Shown here: one piece after another, positions 11,691 through 22,552 of the stretch | How the letters are laid out: each line of letters opens with the position of its first letter | Numbering within the stretch: the stretch's first letter is position 1 | Source of the DNA: Forficula auricularia | Lineage: Eukaryota; Arthropoda; Insecta; Dermaptera; Forficulidae | Direction of reading: 5' to 3' | Assembly: GCA_024734495.1 (NCBI GenBank) | Contig: JALMQS010000070.1 | Span: forward strand, 13,213,626-13,277,625 | Length of the DNA stretch: 64,000 bases | Notes under the pieces: model-generated | Seen by the model: only the letters and a program-made list of their open reading frames with translations | Told to the model about the DNA's origin: nothing | The model's database searches: none | Translations under genes and position numbers: made by a program

Positions 11691-12404
11691 ACAGCAAGAG
11701 TCATACTATCATTCAGATGTTCATTTCATATTTTGAATTTAGTGTGAACTTTGATTTAAAAAAATTCATTCTCCAAAACCCACTTTCACAAAGATAAGTT
11801 GAATCAAAGTAGGAGTTGAACCTTTGAAAAGTTTTCATTACAAGTGGATTTTTTCTCTGATCCGCTTGCCGTAAAGTCAATTTGTGATACTCTTATTTTT
11901 AATTGTAAGTCAGATTGAAAATAATTTATTTCCATTTCTAAAATACTGGTATTTTTATTTAACATCTGTAAGAGTACTTGTAATCTTTTACGATATTTCA
12001 GAAATAGTGAATCAACAAATGGCTTTAAAATGGATTGCATGCATTTTAGGAAAATTAGAAAATCTCTTTTCGAAAGTTTTAGAAAATATTCTTAACTTAA
12101 TATCTTATAAGATTTCTTGTTAATTTTTCCATTATGTTCTGTAAGATTTAAATTATTTTTTATCTATAAATTATTGAAGTTTTTAAAAATATTATAAGTG
12201 TCATCGGAAATAAACGCGTGTTTAAAATTTCTAAAAATCGGTACTGTCAAAATGGATAGAAATTCTACAAGATTCTATGCAGACAGAAAGAGGAACATTT
12301 TAAAGCTAGAAAGTCCACTCACTGCTTCGTTTTGGAAATAACAACGAACTTTATACGACCTTTCATTCTTGATCTTCGTGCGTATCTGAATTCAGTAAAA
12401 TAAA
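11691..12404. other. AT-rich stretch, no gene seen
   Basis: The open frames at 11804-12040 and 11884-12123 overlap on opposite strands and show no known motif. Confidence 0.4.
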
Positions 12405-12798
12405 TGTGATGGTGTCAGGGAAAAGGGACCCTTATCTTCACCTGGTCAAAATCGAGCTAATGCTTATTTCCTGTTTCTAGAGAAACAACTGAACAAAACG
12501 CATTTTTGTCCCGCCCAAAAATTCCAAAAATTGACTCAGTTCTGAATTTTAGAATATTTAGAAGTATAACACGTAGTTTTGAGTTATAGTCGTTTAAATT
12601 TTGACAATTATTAAGCAGACAAAAATAGGGCATTTCTTCCATTTTTACCCTCGCTATTATTCTATTCCGAATGAAAATTTGCTGTTGAATTCAAATATGT
12701 AATCAAAAATTATGCCCATATATTTAACTCACATTTTTGCCATTCCTGAAAAAACTGGTAGGTGAAGATAAGGACCCTTTTCTTCTGACACCATCACA
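12405..12798. mobile_element. 394-bp MITE with ~45-bp terminal inverted repeats
   Basis: The left end TGTGATGGTGTCAGGGAAAA and the following CTTATCTTCACCT recur inverted at the right end, ending ACACCATCACA. The TIRs are about 45 bp with few mismatches. The interior is non-coding. The TSD is unclear, so I do not assign a superfamily. Confidence 0.7.
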
Positions 12799-12935
12799 TA
12801 TATTCACAGAAAAAAACATAATTAGTAGAGATTATGGTGTTGGTGCAAGGTGAAACATCTTTAATAAAGATAAGAGTGAAATAAATATTATATATAATAT
12901 TCATTTACTATGAGTTAAATGATTCTTGGTCACTT

Positions 12936-13220
12936 TCGCGGTCAATTGGAAAAGTGCCGGACCACTTCATTCGCCAATACATATATCCCCATGACTTCAA
13001 GGAACTGGAACTCTCTCCCAGCCTCCATCTTTCCCAGCACCTATAATCTTCAAACCTTCAAAACCGGGGTGCATAGACACCTACCTCTACACCCTCTCAC
13101 TTGACCAACTTTCCCTCTCTTCGGTAATGCAAGGGTCTTTCGAGATCCATAGGAGCTGCATCTTTGCTGGTGCACCCCTTCTTGCATTCGATTGCATTAA
13201 AAAAAAAATTAAAAAAAAAA
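12936..13220 (+). pseudogene. LINE-B 3' end (5'-truncated CR1-like retrotransposon)
   Basis: The reading frame gives the C-terminal tail of a LINE reverse-transcriptase protein: LEKCRTTSFANTYIPMTSRN, then WNSLPASIFPSTYNLQTFK and a stop near 13104. It is followed by a short 3' UTR ending GCATTCGATTGCATT and an A-rich tail. Two more copies of the same family lie on the minus strand at 55.8 and 60.2 kb. The insertion broke the left arm of a foldback element, with ACTT repeated on both sides (12932-12935 and 13221-13224) as a possible short target duplication. The copy lacks endonuclease and polymerase domains and is dead. Confidence 0.8.
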
Positions 13221-13267
13221 CTTATTTCACATTAAAATCAAAAAAATTAAAAGATGTAAAAATTTTT

Positions 13268-13312
13268 TCAATATATATATTTCGGGCTATCAACCCATCT
13301 TCAGGTAGTACA
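13268..13312 (-). ncRNA. putative hammerhead ribozyme, subtype III
   Basis: On the minus strand: CTGAAGA (13298-13304), then helix II TGGGTTGATAGCCC (five pairs, GAT loop), then GAAA (13280-13283) and ATATATATA. All core positions CUGANGA and GAAA are present. Helix III would be a self-complementary AU run, so it would be weak unless paired in a dimer. The motif sits in the centre of a foldback element. Activity is inferred. Confidence 0.5.
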
Positions 13313-13458
13313 GAAAATAACATCAGTTATTATATATTGAAAAAAATTTTACATCTTTTTAATTTTTTTAATTTTAATGTGAAACAAGTGACCAAGAATC
13401 CTTAACTCATAGTAAATGAATATTACATATAATATTTATTTACTCTTATCTTTATTGA

Positions 13459-14286
13459 AAAAACATACTTTTGAAAATAATATGAAAAATAATAGACAAA
13501 AAAAAAAATTAAAATTTTCGAGGGAATTCAATACTTTAGCCCGCCCAGCAAGCCTAATCAAATAAAAAGATTTTAAAATTTTTGAGCAAATTCAATATTT
13601 AAGAATTTTATTTAGTTTGTTTATTTAAATATCCTGTTCGTATAATCTTTATATCTATAAATCAAATTTATGAGTCAATGAAAAATTACAAGAGATAATA
13701 ATAATAATAGAGAGTGAGCCATCCGATTAGCATAATTGTAAGCGTAAAGTAAAAGATGTCTGGCTATATATATGTATATATATATTTCCACTGGCAATGG
13801 AGTGTATGCATGTGGCTGTTTGCAAGTGACATTGTTTTATGGCCATGTTTGTCTGTGATTGGCTCAGGGCCAAAACCACCCTCTTCTGTTCTCGTTTACA
13901 TCTCTACTGTGCTTATCTCTAACACTCAATATAACTTCCCTCCACTTCTCTCTCTCGTCTTAACTTCTATTGGCCTCGCTCCTTCTCTTTCACGCTTGTA
14001 TCTTTGCCCCTTTGTCTATATATCTTTCTTTTTCGATCACTTTCTATCTAGGTGAATTATTCTTTCTACTTTTATAGGATTTTATAAAGTTATAAAATAA
14101 TTTATTAGTTTTTTACCATGAATGCTAGTAATTTTTGCTTTTGTTTCTTTAAAAATAGAAAGGGGTAACGAGCAAAAAAATATTTATGGGCCATTCACAA
14201 AGATGATGCCATTTATTTTTATTTATCTATATTTTTTTATTTTATACTTTAAAATGCATAGTTTCACTACAAATAGATAATATATA
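13459..14286. other. no gene seen
   Basis: AT-rich. The 99-codon plus-strand frame 13756-14055 begins in TATATA repeats and continues through a CT-rich run, with leucine/serine-rich low-complexity translation and no known domain. I do not regard it as a gene. Confidence 0.4.
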
Positions 14287-14347
14287 TTAGGTTAAAAATA
14301 AAATGAGAGAGTCTTCTGTTTTTTAAATAAAATAATTTTTAATTATT

Positions 14348-14394
14348 TCTAGAGACTATAGTTTCGAAGGCATTGCCTTCATCATCAGTCTATC
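14348..14394 (-). ncRNA. putative hammerhead ribozyme, subtype I (left arm)
   Basis: Minus strand: TAGA, CTGATGA (14382-14388), helix II TGAAGGCAATGCCTTC, GAAA (14362-14365), CTATAG, TC, then TCTA. Helix I is TAGA/TCTA, helix II has six pairs with an AAT loop, and helix III is the minimal AC/GT closed by TATA. The cleavage triplet would be GTC. All core residues of a type I hammerhead are present. Cleavage has not been shown. Confidence 0.7.
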
Positions 14395-14616
14395 ACAAAT
14401 ATTTCAGTATTTAGTTACAAATTAAGATTTATACATTGAAAATTTTGAAAAATATATAATGTCTTTTTCTTCATGTTTCTTCTTGGGAGATTAGAATGTA
14501 AATTCATTCTAATCTCCCAAGAGGAAACATGAAGAAAAAGACATATATTTTTCAAAATTTTCAATGTATAAATCTTAATTTGTAACTAATTTGTAACTAA
14601 ATACTGAAATATTTGT

Positions 14617-14663
14617 GATAGACTGATGATGAAGGCAATGCCTTCGAAACTATAGTCTCTAGA
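14617..14663 (+). ncRNA. putative hammerhead ribozyme, subtype I (right arm)
   Basis: Mirror copy of the left-arm motif: CTGATGA at 14623-14629, helix II GAAGGC/GCCTTC, GAAA at 14646-14649, helix III C-TATA-G, and GTC at 14655-14657 as the predicted cleavage triplet. Helix I is TAGA/TCTA. Conservation of both copies is expected from arm identity, so it is not by itself proof of selection. Confidence 0.7.
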
Positions 14664-14883
14664 AATAATTAAAAATTATTTTATTTAAAAAACAGAAGAC
14701 TCTCTCATTTTATTTTTAACCTAAAATAAAAACAATTATGTTACCACCGACAGTGAAATCTTTTATTCAACTAATAGATAATATATAAGTTGAAGTATTT
14801 TTCCTTTAGATAATCCTTGAATAGATATTAATATTGGATTTAGTAAAACATCAATACAATTCAATTTAGTTAGCTAAACTTAA

Positions 14884-15480
14884 GAAGGTTCGGGACAGCA
14901 GCTCTATCTGGTTGATCTACGAAAAAATATTTTGTATTTCTGCAGAGTGGCAACTTCTGCCTACTAAATTTTTTAATAAAAAAATTGTTAATAATGAGGT
15001 TAATTTCGAATACAATTTTTTGTTTTGATTATATTAATAAAAAGAATATTGAGATAATTTTTTTCTCATTATAAAAACATTTATTTAACACAAAAACGAT
15101 TTCAAGAAATAGGGTTGGAATTCTACACTAGTGCTTTTGTTATATTCTGTTGACTGCAAATGACTTTTTATTTTTACATTTATGAATAACTAATTAACTA
15201 GACTGTCAAATCTATTGAAAAATGTATCATTCGAATCATAAAAGTTAAATTATTGACTTGTATAAATTTGTTGAAAATGGTATAATTTGTATAGAAGTTA
15301 TAGCCCTTTTTAAAAGCTCGGTCCATTTCTCTGTTAAGGAAAATTTTCAATAATTTATTTCTCGGTAATGGGACAGATGATCAACTTCAAATTTCGGAAA
15401 TAAATATTTAATACATCAATGATTCGATGGTAAAAATTTGAGAATTTTCTTATAAAAATGATAAACAGTCCCGAACCCCT
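14884..15480. mobile_element. 597-bp MITE flanked by TTAA (piggyBac-like)
   Basis: TTAA lies immediately outside both ends (14880-14883 and 15481-15484). The ends are inverted: GAAGGTTCGGGACAG on the left and, from the right, AGGGGTTCGGGACTG. TTAA target duplication is characteristic of piggyBac-type transposition. The interior is AT-rich with no transposase, so it is non-autonomous. The assignment rests on TSD and TIR only. Confidence 0.65.
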
Positions 15481-15484
15481 TTAA

Positions 15485-17261
15485 ATAAGTTTATATCAAT
15501 TCATTTCTGAAATTCAATGTGAAAAATTGAAGTGAACAAAAACGAAAACAAAACAAAATTCGGTATCGATTTTTTTTCATCTAGAAGTTTATAAAGTTTG
15601 AAAGGCCAAAAGCTAATTTTCAATGAGCCTCTCTACTCGGAATCCAGACAGACCTGCAAAAAAAAAAAAATAATAATAATATTAAAAATGATTTTTCTCA
15701 TTTCAGAACTTTCTAGAAAAAAATAAAAGAAATACTCCTTTGTCGCCAGTTGAGCTAAGCAAGCAAGCACTGACCGTACCTCGTGTACTTCAAAGATGAA
15801 ATTGTTTTCATTATAATCTACTTATGAAATTGTGATTTTTTCACTATCTGTTTTGTCTAAATATGTTTTTCTTAATTATAAGTTTGATAGTATTGAGATA
15901 TTAAGTATTAAATCTTTGATCCAATTCTTAATTTAGAATCTCCATGCCCCTCGAGGAGCAGGAGATTAAATTTAGAATCTAGGATACCGCTAACCTGCTG
16001 CTATCATTATCTATCTCAAAGGTCAACCCCTTAAATTATATTTCACTCCAGCTGATTATACCTATATGATATATACCTATAGGTATTAAAAGCCTTATTT
16101 GCTGACCAGCCTCCGTTGAATTATTTTTCGAAGCCAAATATCGGCTATTAATTCGATATATGTATTAATTAAAATATTTATTAAATAGTGTCCGCAGAAC
16201 TTAACTAAGAATTTGCTTATTTTATACAGGAGTACAGAGCTATTTTTAATATACACAAGAGATTTAAACAGTGAAAATTTAGGTTCTTATTTCATAACAC
16301 CACGAATTAATCATAATTATAGTTGAGGTTTCGATAGTTGATTTAACCCATATTTTTACTTTACAATACATGTATGGTGAAATATTTGTAATCGGCGTGG
16401 ATAAATATTTTTACATTATCCAATGCAAGAGCAACATCTGGATAAAATATTGGAATCGGCCTCGCGCTAAGCTGGATGACGGTCTCAAAGAAAATCACAA
16501 ATTGTTGCTTTTGCTGTTTGCTTCCGGTTCCTGATTTCAAAAGAGGCTGATGCGGGGTGTATAGTATATTCATAATGACGAATAGCTTAACTTTGGCTTA
16601 TTTTAACTTGAACTGTTTAAGCAATAGATAATAAAAATAGTTGGTATTTTTGAGTGAATTTTTGAGTAAATTCAATATTCCGAGCGCCTGGAGAACTTCA
16701 CCCATTGGTCAGCGTAAAGAGTAATAATATTTCATTTCATTTTATCAGCCTAATAGTCAATTCTTTTATCTTTTACAATCACGAGTGAAAAAATAATTGA
16801 ATAATTGTAGCTCTTGTCCGAAATCGAACTTGAATTTGAATTATTTTTTCATTTAGAGCTTTTTAACTAATTCAATTTTTTTTGCTCGTATAAGAAAAAT
16901 ATTGAATTATAAAATATAAATAAATAACTGTACTAATTAAAATCCTCAAAATGTAGTCTGAATTTGAACTTGATTTATGACGTTGGTGCGCCTGTATTTA
17001 GGTAACAAATTGCACGCAGAAGAATGAAAGCTGCGTAAGAGCTAGGCGAGTCCAGTCGTTGAATGAATGCTCAAGGGCTTATGGCATGTAAATCATCAAA
17101 TATGTATCAAAGGATAATGTTTACAAAATCTCTAAATATGAACCCTTTGTCCGATTTGGACCAAATTCGTGAAAAAGGGTTTAAGACATTAGGAAACTAT
17201 CACTGCAAAAATTAGCTTCGTAAGATAAATATTAACATAATTTGAGTGTATCTTAGAAATT
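15485..17261. other. no gene; fragment of ACTTTA-hairpin repeat
   Basis: At 16353-16480 there are two diverged copies of the start motif of the inverted repeat at 33-34 kb: TTTACTTTACAATACATG and CATTATCCAATGCAAGAG, each followed by a TTGTAATCGG-like phrase. Nothing else recognised; the 70-codon minus-strand frame at 16361-16573 lies over this repeat. Confidence 0.45.
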
Positions 17262-17318
17262 GAAGGATGCAATAAAGAGTGTGTCTTCTGCTGGAATTAG
17301 AAATTTTGTTTATTTATA

Positions 17319-17364
17319 ACAGAGACTATAGTTTCGAGGGCTTTGCCCTCTTCATCAGTCTATT
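17319..17364 (-). ncRNA. putative hammerhead ribozyme, subtype I
   Basis: Minus strand: TAGA, CTGATGA, A, GAGGGC-AAA-GCCCTC, GAAAC, TATA, GTC, TCTG. Helix II has six GC-rich pairs. The core is complete and the architecture matches the 14.3-kb motif, but the helix II sequence differs by compensatory pairs (GAAGGC/GCCTTC versus GAGGGC/GCCCTC). Confidence 0.7.
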
Positions 17365-17446
17365 ACAATGTATTCACATGAATTAATTGAATGAAGAGGA
17401 CCCAACATCTTTGATTCATAAATTAATTCCTGTGTTGGCTACATTG

Positions 17447-17485
17447 TAATAGACTGATGAAAGAGGGCAAAGCCTATAGTCTCGT
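17447..17485 (+). ncRNA. collapsed hammerhead motif
   Basis: TAGACTGATGA, then AAGAGGGCAAAGCC, then directly TATAGTCTCG. The second strand of helix II and the GAAAC are missing, consistent with a ~9-base deletion. Predicted inactive. Confidence 0.6.
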
Positions 17486-17581
17486 TATCATCAATTCCAG
17501 CAAGCATTGTTAACCGTCTTTATCGTCTCCTTCCATCTGTAACTCCTCCTGCTACTCTCGGCTTAAAAACTTTTCAATTTA

Positions 17582-19583
17582 TCTTAAGAAAGTTTGTTCT
17601 CAACATTAACATATGCCTATTGATATAAAAATTGAATACAATATACGATTTCAAGATTTAAAATCCGTACTAAAACCAAAGACTCAGATATAAATGAATA
17701 TGTAATTTCGAAAAGGACACATCTCGGATATTTTTGACAAATAGATACACTTTTTTCATTCAAATGTAAAATCTTCTCTGAACCTACTATGCTAAAAAAG
17801 GCACAACGCTGGTATTAATTTTACTGGCCCCAAAATGTAACTCAAAAATAAATTTTACACTACTTTAGAAAATAATTAGTTTTTATTTTTAATGAACATT
17901 TTCAATTTTCAGACATATGCTCTTTTCGAAATTGCATATTCAAATAGTGTTAAATAAACTAGTGTGGTATCCTCTATCTTATATTTAATATTTAATCAAA
18001 TAATTTATAAGCATTTACGATGAAAGAACTCCTCCCCCCCCCCCCCTTAATTTTGGGGATCATAATTATGAAAGAACATTAGAGTGAGTATTTTGAACAA
18101 AAATGATTTTAGTTACTATTGACTTGTTAGTAGAGAGCACATATAGAAAAATTATCTAATTTTCTATCTTTGTAGCTCTGAGTACTTTCAATAAATATTT
18201 TTTTGGTTTTTATAAAATAATTAGTTTTGAATTTAATAGAGAAAAAATTAAGAAACCTACAGGTTTGCCAGTATCACTTGCACTTAGCCGATTTTGAAAA
18301 ATTTCATTTTTCCACTTTTACTTTTGAATTTAACTATATTAATTATACTATTTATTTATTTGTTTTTTATCATTATTATAAATAGGTATATTTATTTATA
18401 CTAATATGATGAATATAATATGATATAATCTAAGTTCATTGAAATGTGTATAGATTTCATTATATTTATTGTTCTCAAGAAATCATAAACGTTTATCGCA
18501 AATGGTTTTTGCTTAAAGCAGCTGAAAGGCTATTTGACCAAGCCATTGGCTCTTAAGGGCTCACGAAGGGGACAACATCTTGGACGGAGATATCGCTCTA
18601 TCTTCTACGGGTATGATATCTGATTCAATTTCAAATCTCCCCAGTGAAATCCAATTGAAGCCAAGAGAAGGAGGCAATTTTGTGGTCGTGATAACGTTTC
18701 AATACACGCTCCCCTTTAACTTCCTTAAGATGCTTACAATTTCAAATAATAATAATAATAATAATAATTCTCCGAGAAGATAATATGATTTTGGCGACAA
18801 AAACAACATTTTGTTTTTGTCTTTTTTTTATTTTAACTTTTAGTCGAAAAATAAAGAAATAAACCTAATAAAAAACCTACGTATGATTTATTAAAAAAAA
18901 AAAAAGAAAAAAATGTGAAGAAATAATTTCTAGATTTTTTGAAAAGAAAATCTACTTATTATTTTTTTTTTTTTTTTAACAATATATGTATTTCTTTTTA
19001 ATGAAATGTGGGGGTGGAAGAAATCAATGAATAAAACGAAGGCTACTTGTTGGGTACAAGACAATAATTATAAATATATTTGATACAATAGAACTAATAT
19101 TTGAATTGGATATGCCATGTATGAATAGTTTACGCTTTTGAAATAGTCAACTAAACAAACATAAGCGCATAAATCGAACTTTTTTCATGTTGAAGCTTTG
19201 ATGCTCAGTTTAATGAGCTGAAAAATACTTATGATTTGGACCACCCATGGGAAAATTGAAATAATAGAACAGGCAATGTGTGCAAAAACACAGAGGCGGC
19301 CAAGTCAAAGGGCGGCAAAACAGCTAGACTGACACTTGACTAACCGTCTATCTTGGAGTCGAACTTAGAGTGATTCCCAACCTGGTGCAGCGGTGGGAGT
19401 TGGTTTCGGGGGGGGGGGGAGGTCCAGGGGCGTGTGTACTGTTTATATTTGTATTTTTTTTAATTTGGTATACCGTGCATCGCTCATTTGGCTCCAAGGT
19501 ACTAAGTTATTATTTTTACAAAATACGAAAATTCCCAAATATTTTTAAAAATATTCTGTTCAAAGCTTGCATTAAGATACGTA
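17582..19583. other. no gene seen; poly-C, AAT and poly-A/T runs
   Basis: Contains a C run near 18033, an AAT microsatellite near 18746-18769 and long A and T runs near 18890 and 18962. The 91-codon frame at 19370-19645 starts in a G run and has no known motif. Confidence 0.4.
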
Positions 19584-19587
19584 TTAA

Positions 19588-20122
19588 GCGAGGTTCTTTC
19601 GCGACAATTCACACAAAAAGTTTTAGCCTCGTAAACACTCTATAAATAAGAACGGAACTAAAATTTTAGGTTATGTTTTTTAACATGACTGTCCACTCAC
19701 ACTACGAAATCTCTATATGGATACACACATACTTGCCGGATCGTTTCCAAGCCATTGTGCTTATTATATCCCCTCCACTAAAAACAATCGCCCAAATATG
19801 TTTTTTTTGTTTTTTTATCAAAACTACTTGGTAAATAATTTCATATTTTTTTTAAGTTACTCCGAATATATTATTCTAACAAATATTAGTTTTTCATCAA
19901 TATGGTGAAAGTCCTTCAATGAAAAAAAAATAAAATAATGATCATATCCCCACCCTTTTCCTATCTACCCTATGTAAAAAATGTCATTTTTAATTGCAAT
20001 TATTTCATGTTTGGTGTGGTAAATCGTCTTCAAATTTTAACAGTATATGTATTATGCTTTTAATGACTTATATTCCAAGTTTCAAAGACTTCTTGAATTT
20101 TTGCATTTGTGAAAGAACTACC
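19588..20122 (+). mobile_element. TTAA-flanked MITE, copy A
   Basis: TTAA borders both ends (19584-19587, 20123-20126). The ends are GAGGTTCTTTCGCGACAA and, from the right, GGTAGTTCTTTCACAAATG. A second copy in the same orientation lies at 21637-22152. Shared internal phrases include AAAAAGTTTTAGCCTCG and TCCTTCAATGAAAAAAA. No transposase frame. Assignment to a piggyBac-like group is by TSD only. Confidence 0.65.
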
Positions 20123-20126
20123 TTAA

Positions 20127-20907
20127 AAGGTACAACTTGTCGCCAAGTTTTATTTTTCTTGCCCAAACGTTTTGGTGACAAAAAGTTGTCAAATCACCGA
20201 AATTTTCAGAGAGCGAACTGGTCTTGAAAAAATTGTGATTTTCTCTACAATTATATTTTTGAAGAAATTATTAGGAATTGTGCTTAAATATGATTTAGAA
20301 TTCAAGAGCTTTACTTAATATTGATCCATGACGTGAATCGAAATCTTTTTTTTTTGTTGGCCTGAGTTTTATGTGCTTCGAGGCACCAATTCGACTTGTG
20401 AACGATAAATAGTTGGAATCCATGTAATATATTCGGTTGATCGAGATTGAGTGAGAGCTAATGACCCGCAGAGGAAACAGAAGCCGCATCCTATATATTA
20501 ACTCGATAGATAGATAGGCTGGATGTTAAGGACGGGGGTCCTAATGACTGCGATTACTCGGAAAGCTAATCCCCCCCTTCCAAATCGGATGGGCAAACTG
20601 CCCCTCATTCGATTTCGTCTTATCTCTCTATTTCTCCCCCTTTTACCTTCTTTAGTAATGTTATAGATTTATAAAAAAGAAATAATAAATAAATAAATAA
20701 AATCTATTTCTTATTAAGATTTCAATAAATGAAATAATTTGGCGTGATTTATGTTTATCCTTCTTAAATTCTAAAAATATGGATTCAGATGTAGCTGGAC
20801 TAATAGTAAATCCCCATAAATTAATTATCAATTTGACTTTCCTTCAGTCCATATGAGAAATTATTTAATTTTAAATACTGAGAACTTTGAGCTGGGGGAT
20901 ATCAATT

Positions 20908-20970
<63 letters not shown>

Positions 20971-21632
20971 TATATGGTACATCGTTATCGAAACGTCCCT
21001 CAATGACAATAAAGAATATTTTAAAAAAATTGATATAATTGATTACCCCCAGCTATATTATAGAGAAATTTACCACTCAAGGTTCTGACTATATAAAATT
21101 AATTATCAATTATTATTTTGATTTACCTTAACTGCAAATATATGCGAATTCATAATTAGAAATAAAATAATGCTATACTATATTATTTAGTGAAGTTAGA
21201 TTATAAAAACGCCATCATCTTTTTAAAAAAAATTTTAAATTCACTAGTATTTTTATAGATAATTCCACTAAAGAGAAAATCGATTTTGAGGAATAATTTT
21301 TTTAAGAGCAAATCAAAGAGTACCTCCTCTAATTGATTCAATATACACACATAATTATACATATTTAAAAAAATTTCTCAATCTTAGTTGAAATTGTGAC
21401 AGCTTAAGGTTAATAGAAATAAATCGACCTTTAAAATGTATTTTATCTGTCATTTTCACATAAAAATATTCAATCTCTACAATGGTGGCAAATTTGTCAA
21501 ACGAGCACGGGATTGGCTAGAATTGGTACATAAACAGCAAAAAGTTTTGGGCTTATGAACTATGAATCTTTATTGTCTGTTCTAAATACTCTAGCATTAA
21601 CTTTTTGCTAGTATTGTCGCGAAACAAGTATC
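20127..21632. other. no gene; (AT)n microsatellite at 20911-20975
   Basis: A long (TA)n tract interrupted by one TG occurs at about 20911-20975. A GC-richer patch at 20515-20600 has runs of C. No recognisable gene. Confidence 0.4.
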
Positions 21633-21636
21633 TTAA

Positions 21637-22152
21637 GGAGGTTCTTGCGACAATCCACGACAAAAAGTTTTAGCCTCGAACCATTCTATAAATATGAACG
21701 TGGTAAAATTTTAGGTATGTTTTTTAACGTGACTGTACTTCTTACACTACTATATTCTCTTTATGAATGGATCGTTTTCAACCCAATGGAATTATTGTAT
21801 ATCCCCTCAACTAAAAATAATAGCCCAAATATGTTTTTTATTTTTTCAAAACTACGAGGTAAATCATTTCAATTTTTTTAAGTTACTCCGAATATATTAT
21901 TCTAACAAATATTAGTTTTTCATCAAGATTGTGAAAGTCCTTCAATGAAAAAAATTAAATAATTATCATTTTCCCACCCTTTCCCAATCTACCATAAGTA
22001 AAAAATTCAATTTTTAATTGCAATTATTTCATCTTTGGTGTGGTAAATTGTCTTCAAATTTTAACAATGTGTTTATTATGCTTTTAATGACTTAAATTTC
22101 AAGTTTCGAAGTACTACTTGAATTTTTACATTTGTGCAAGAACTATATTACT
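21637..22152 (+). mobile_element. TTAA-flanked MITE, copy B
   Basis: Diverged direct copy of 19588-20122, with TTAA at 21633-21636 and 22153-22156. The left end is GGAGGTTCTTGCGACAAT and the right end contains TGTGCAAGAACTA. The two copies differ by many substitutions and small indels, so neither is recent. Confidence 0.6.
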
Positions 22153-22552
22153 TTAATTGTATATTTTACAAATACACAGTGGGCGCTGAACCTTAATGGA
22201 AAGACGACTGTGAGTAAATTATTATTAGTTTTTCTTAAGTTGGCCACATTTTCGAGTCCTCCAATGTAATAGTTTGTCCTAGAAACCTTATATAGATTTT
22301 AGAATAAAATAATTTGTCCTAGTTCAAACTACATATTAGATTCTATATCGCACTTCGTATAAACTAGTTTGTAAAAGACCATACTAGCAGGGCCGGCGCA
22401 AGGTAGATTCGGCGGGTTTGCCGGAACCCGACCCTCGTTTTGAGAGGCCCCACGGCCTATGAAAATTACCCAATTAAAAAACACCAATTTTGATTAACTT
22501 TTTACAGAATTATGATACCATTAGAATTCATTTCGATATGCAGCCGTTGTAC
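22153..22552. other. contains hAT-like terminus
   Basis: CAGGGCCGGCGCAAGG at 22388-22403 is a typical hAT-type 5' terminus. It is followed by a GGAACCCGACCC segment. No matching opposite end was found before the LINE that starts at 22553, so this is probably a truncated element. Confidence 0.4.

Larger units (their letters stand above)
12861..13458. mobile_element. foldback element carrying hammerhead-like core, split by LINE
   Basis: The left arm (12861-12935, then 13221-13280) matches the right arm (about 13320-13458) in inverse orientation. Shared text includes TTACTATGAGTTAA and ATTCTTGGTCACTT outside, and TTTCACATTAAAAT and AAAGATGTAAAAATTTTTTC inside. A LINE-B tail interrupts the left arm. 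Joining the arm across the LINE restores the GGTCACTTGTTTCACATT order seen in the right arm. The central part holds a subtype III hammerhead-like motif. Confidence 0.75.
14287..14724. mobile_element. near-perfect 438-bp palindrome with two hammerhead motifs
   Basis: Starts TTAGGTTAAAAATAAAATGA and ends with its complement. The two ~210-bp arms are almost identical and are separated by about 9 bp near 14500. The only sizeable difference seen is an 11-bp tandem duplication (TAATTTGTAAC) in the right arm. Such identity implies a recent origin or continuing arm homogenisation. Each arm holds a complete hammerhead-like core pointing outward. The outer arm text CAGAAGACTCTCTCATT resembles CAGAAGACACACTCTTTCATT of the elements at 17.3 and 24.2 kb. 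Confidence 0.85.
17262..17581. mobile_element. hammerhead-bearing foldback element (family 1)
   Basis: The left flank AATAAAGAGTGTGTCTTCTG and TGGAATTAGAAATTTTG match the copy at 24.13 kb. The right side has ATTCCAGCA and ends CTGCTACTCTCGGC followed by TTTTCAATTT, as at 24.35 kb. A complete hammerhead motif lies in the left half on the minus strand and a collapsed one in the right half on the plus strand. Non-coding. Confidence 0.65.

Noticed and set aside
13756..14055. 99-codon plus-strand frame as a possible small membrane protein
   Set aside because: It starts inside TATATA repeats and continues through CT-rich low complexity; hydrophobicity follows from composition.
14287..14724. CRISPR or other prokaryotic repeat structure
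   Set aside because: Eukaryotic transposon context and a single inverted pair, not direct repeats with spacers.
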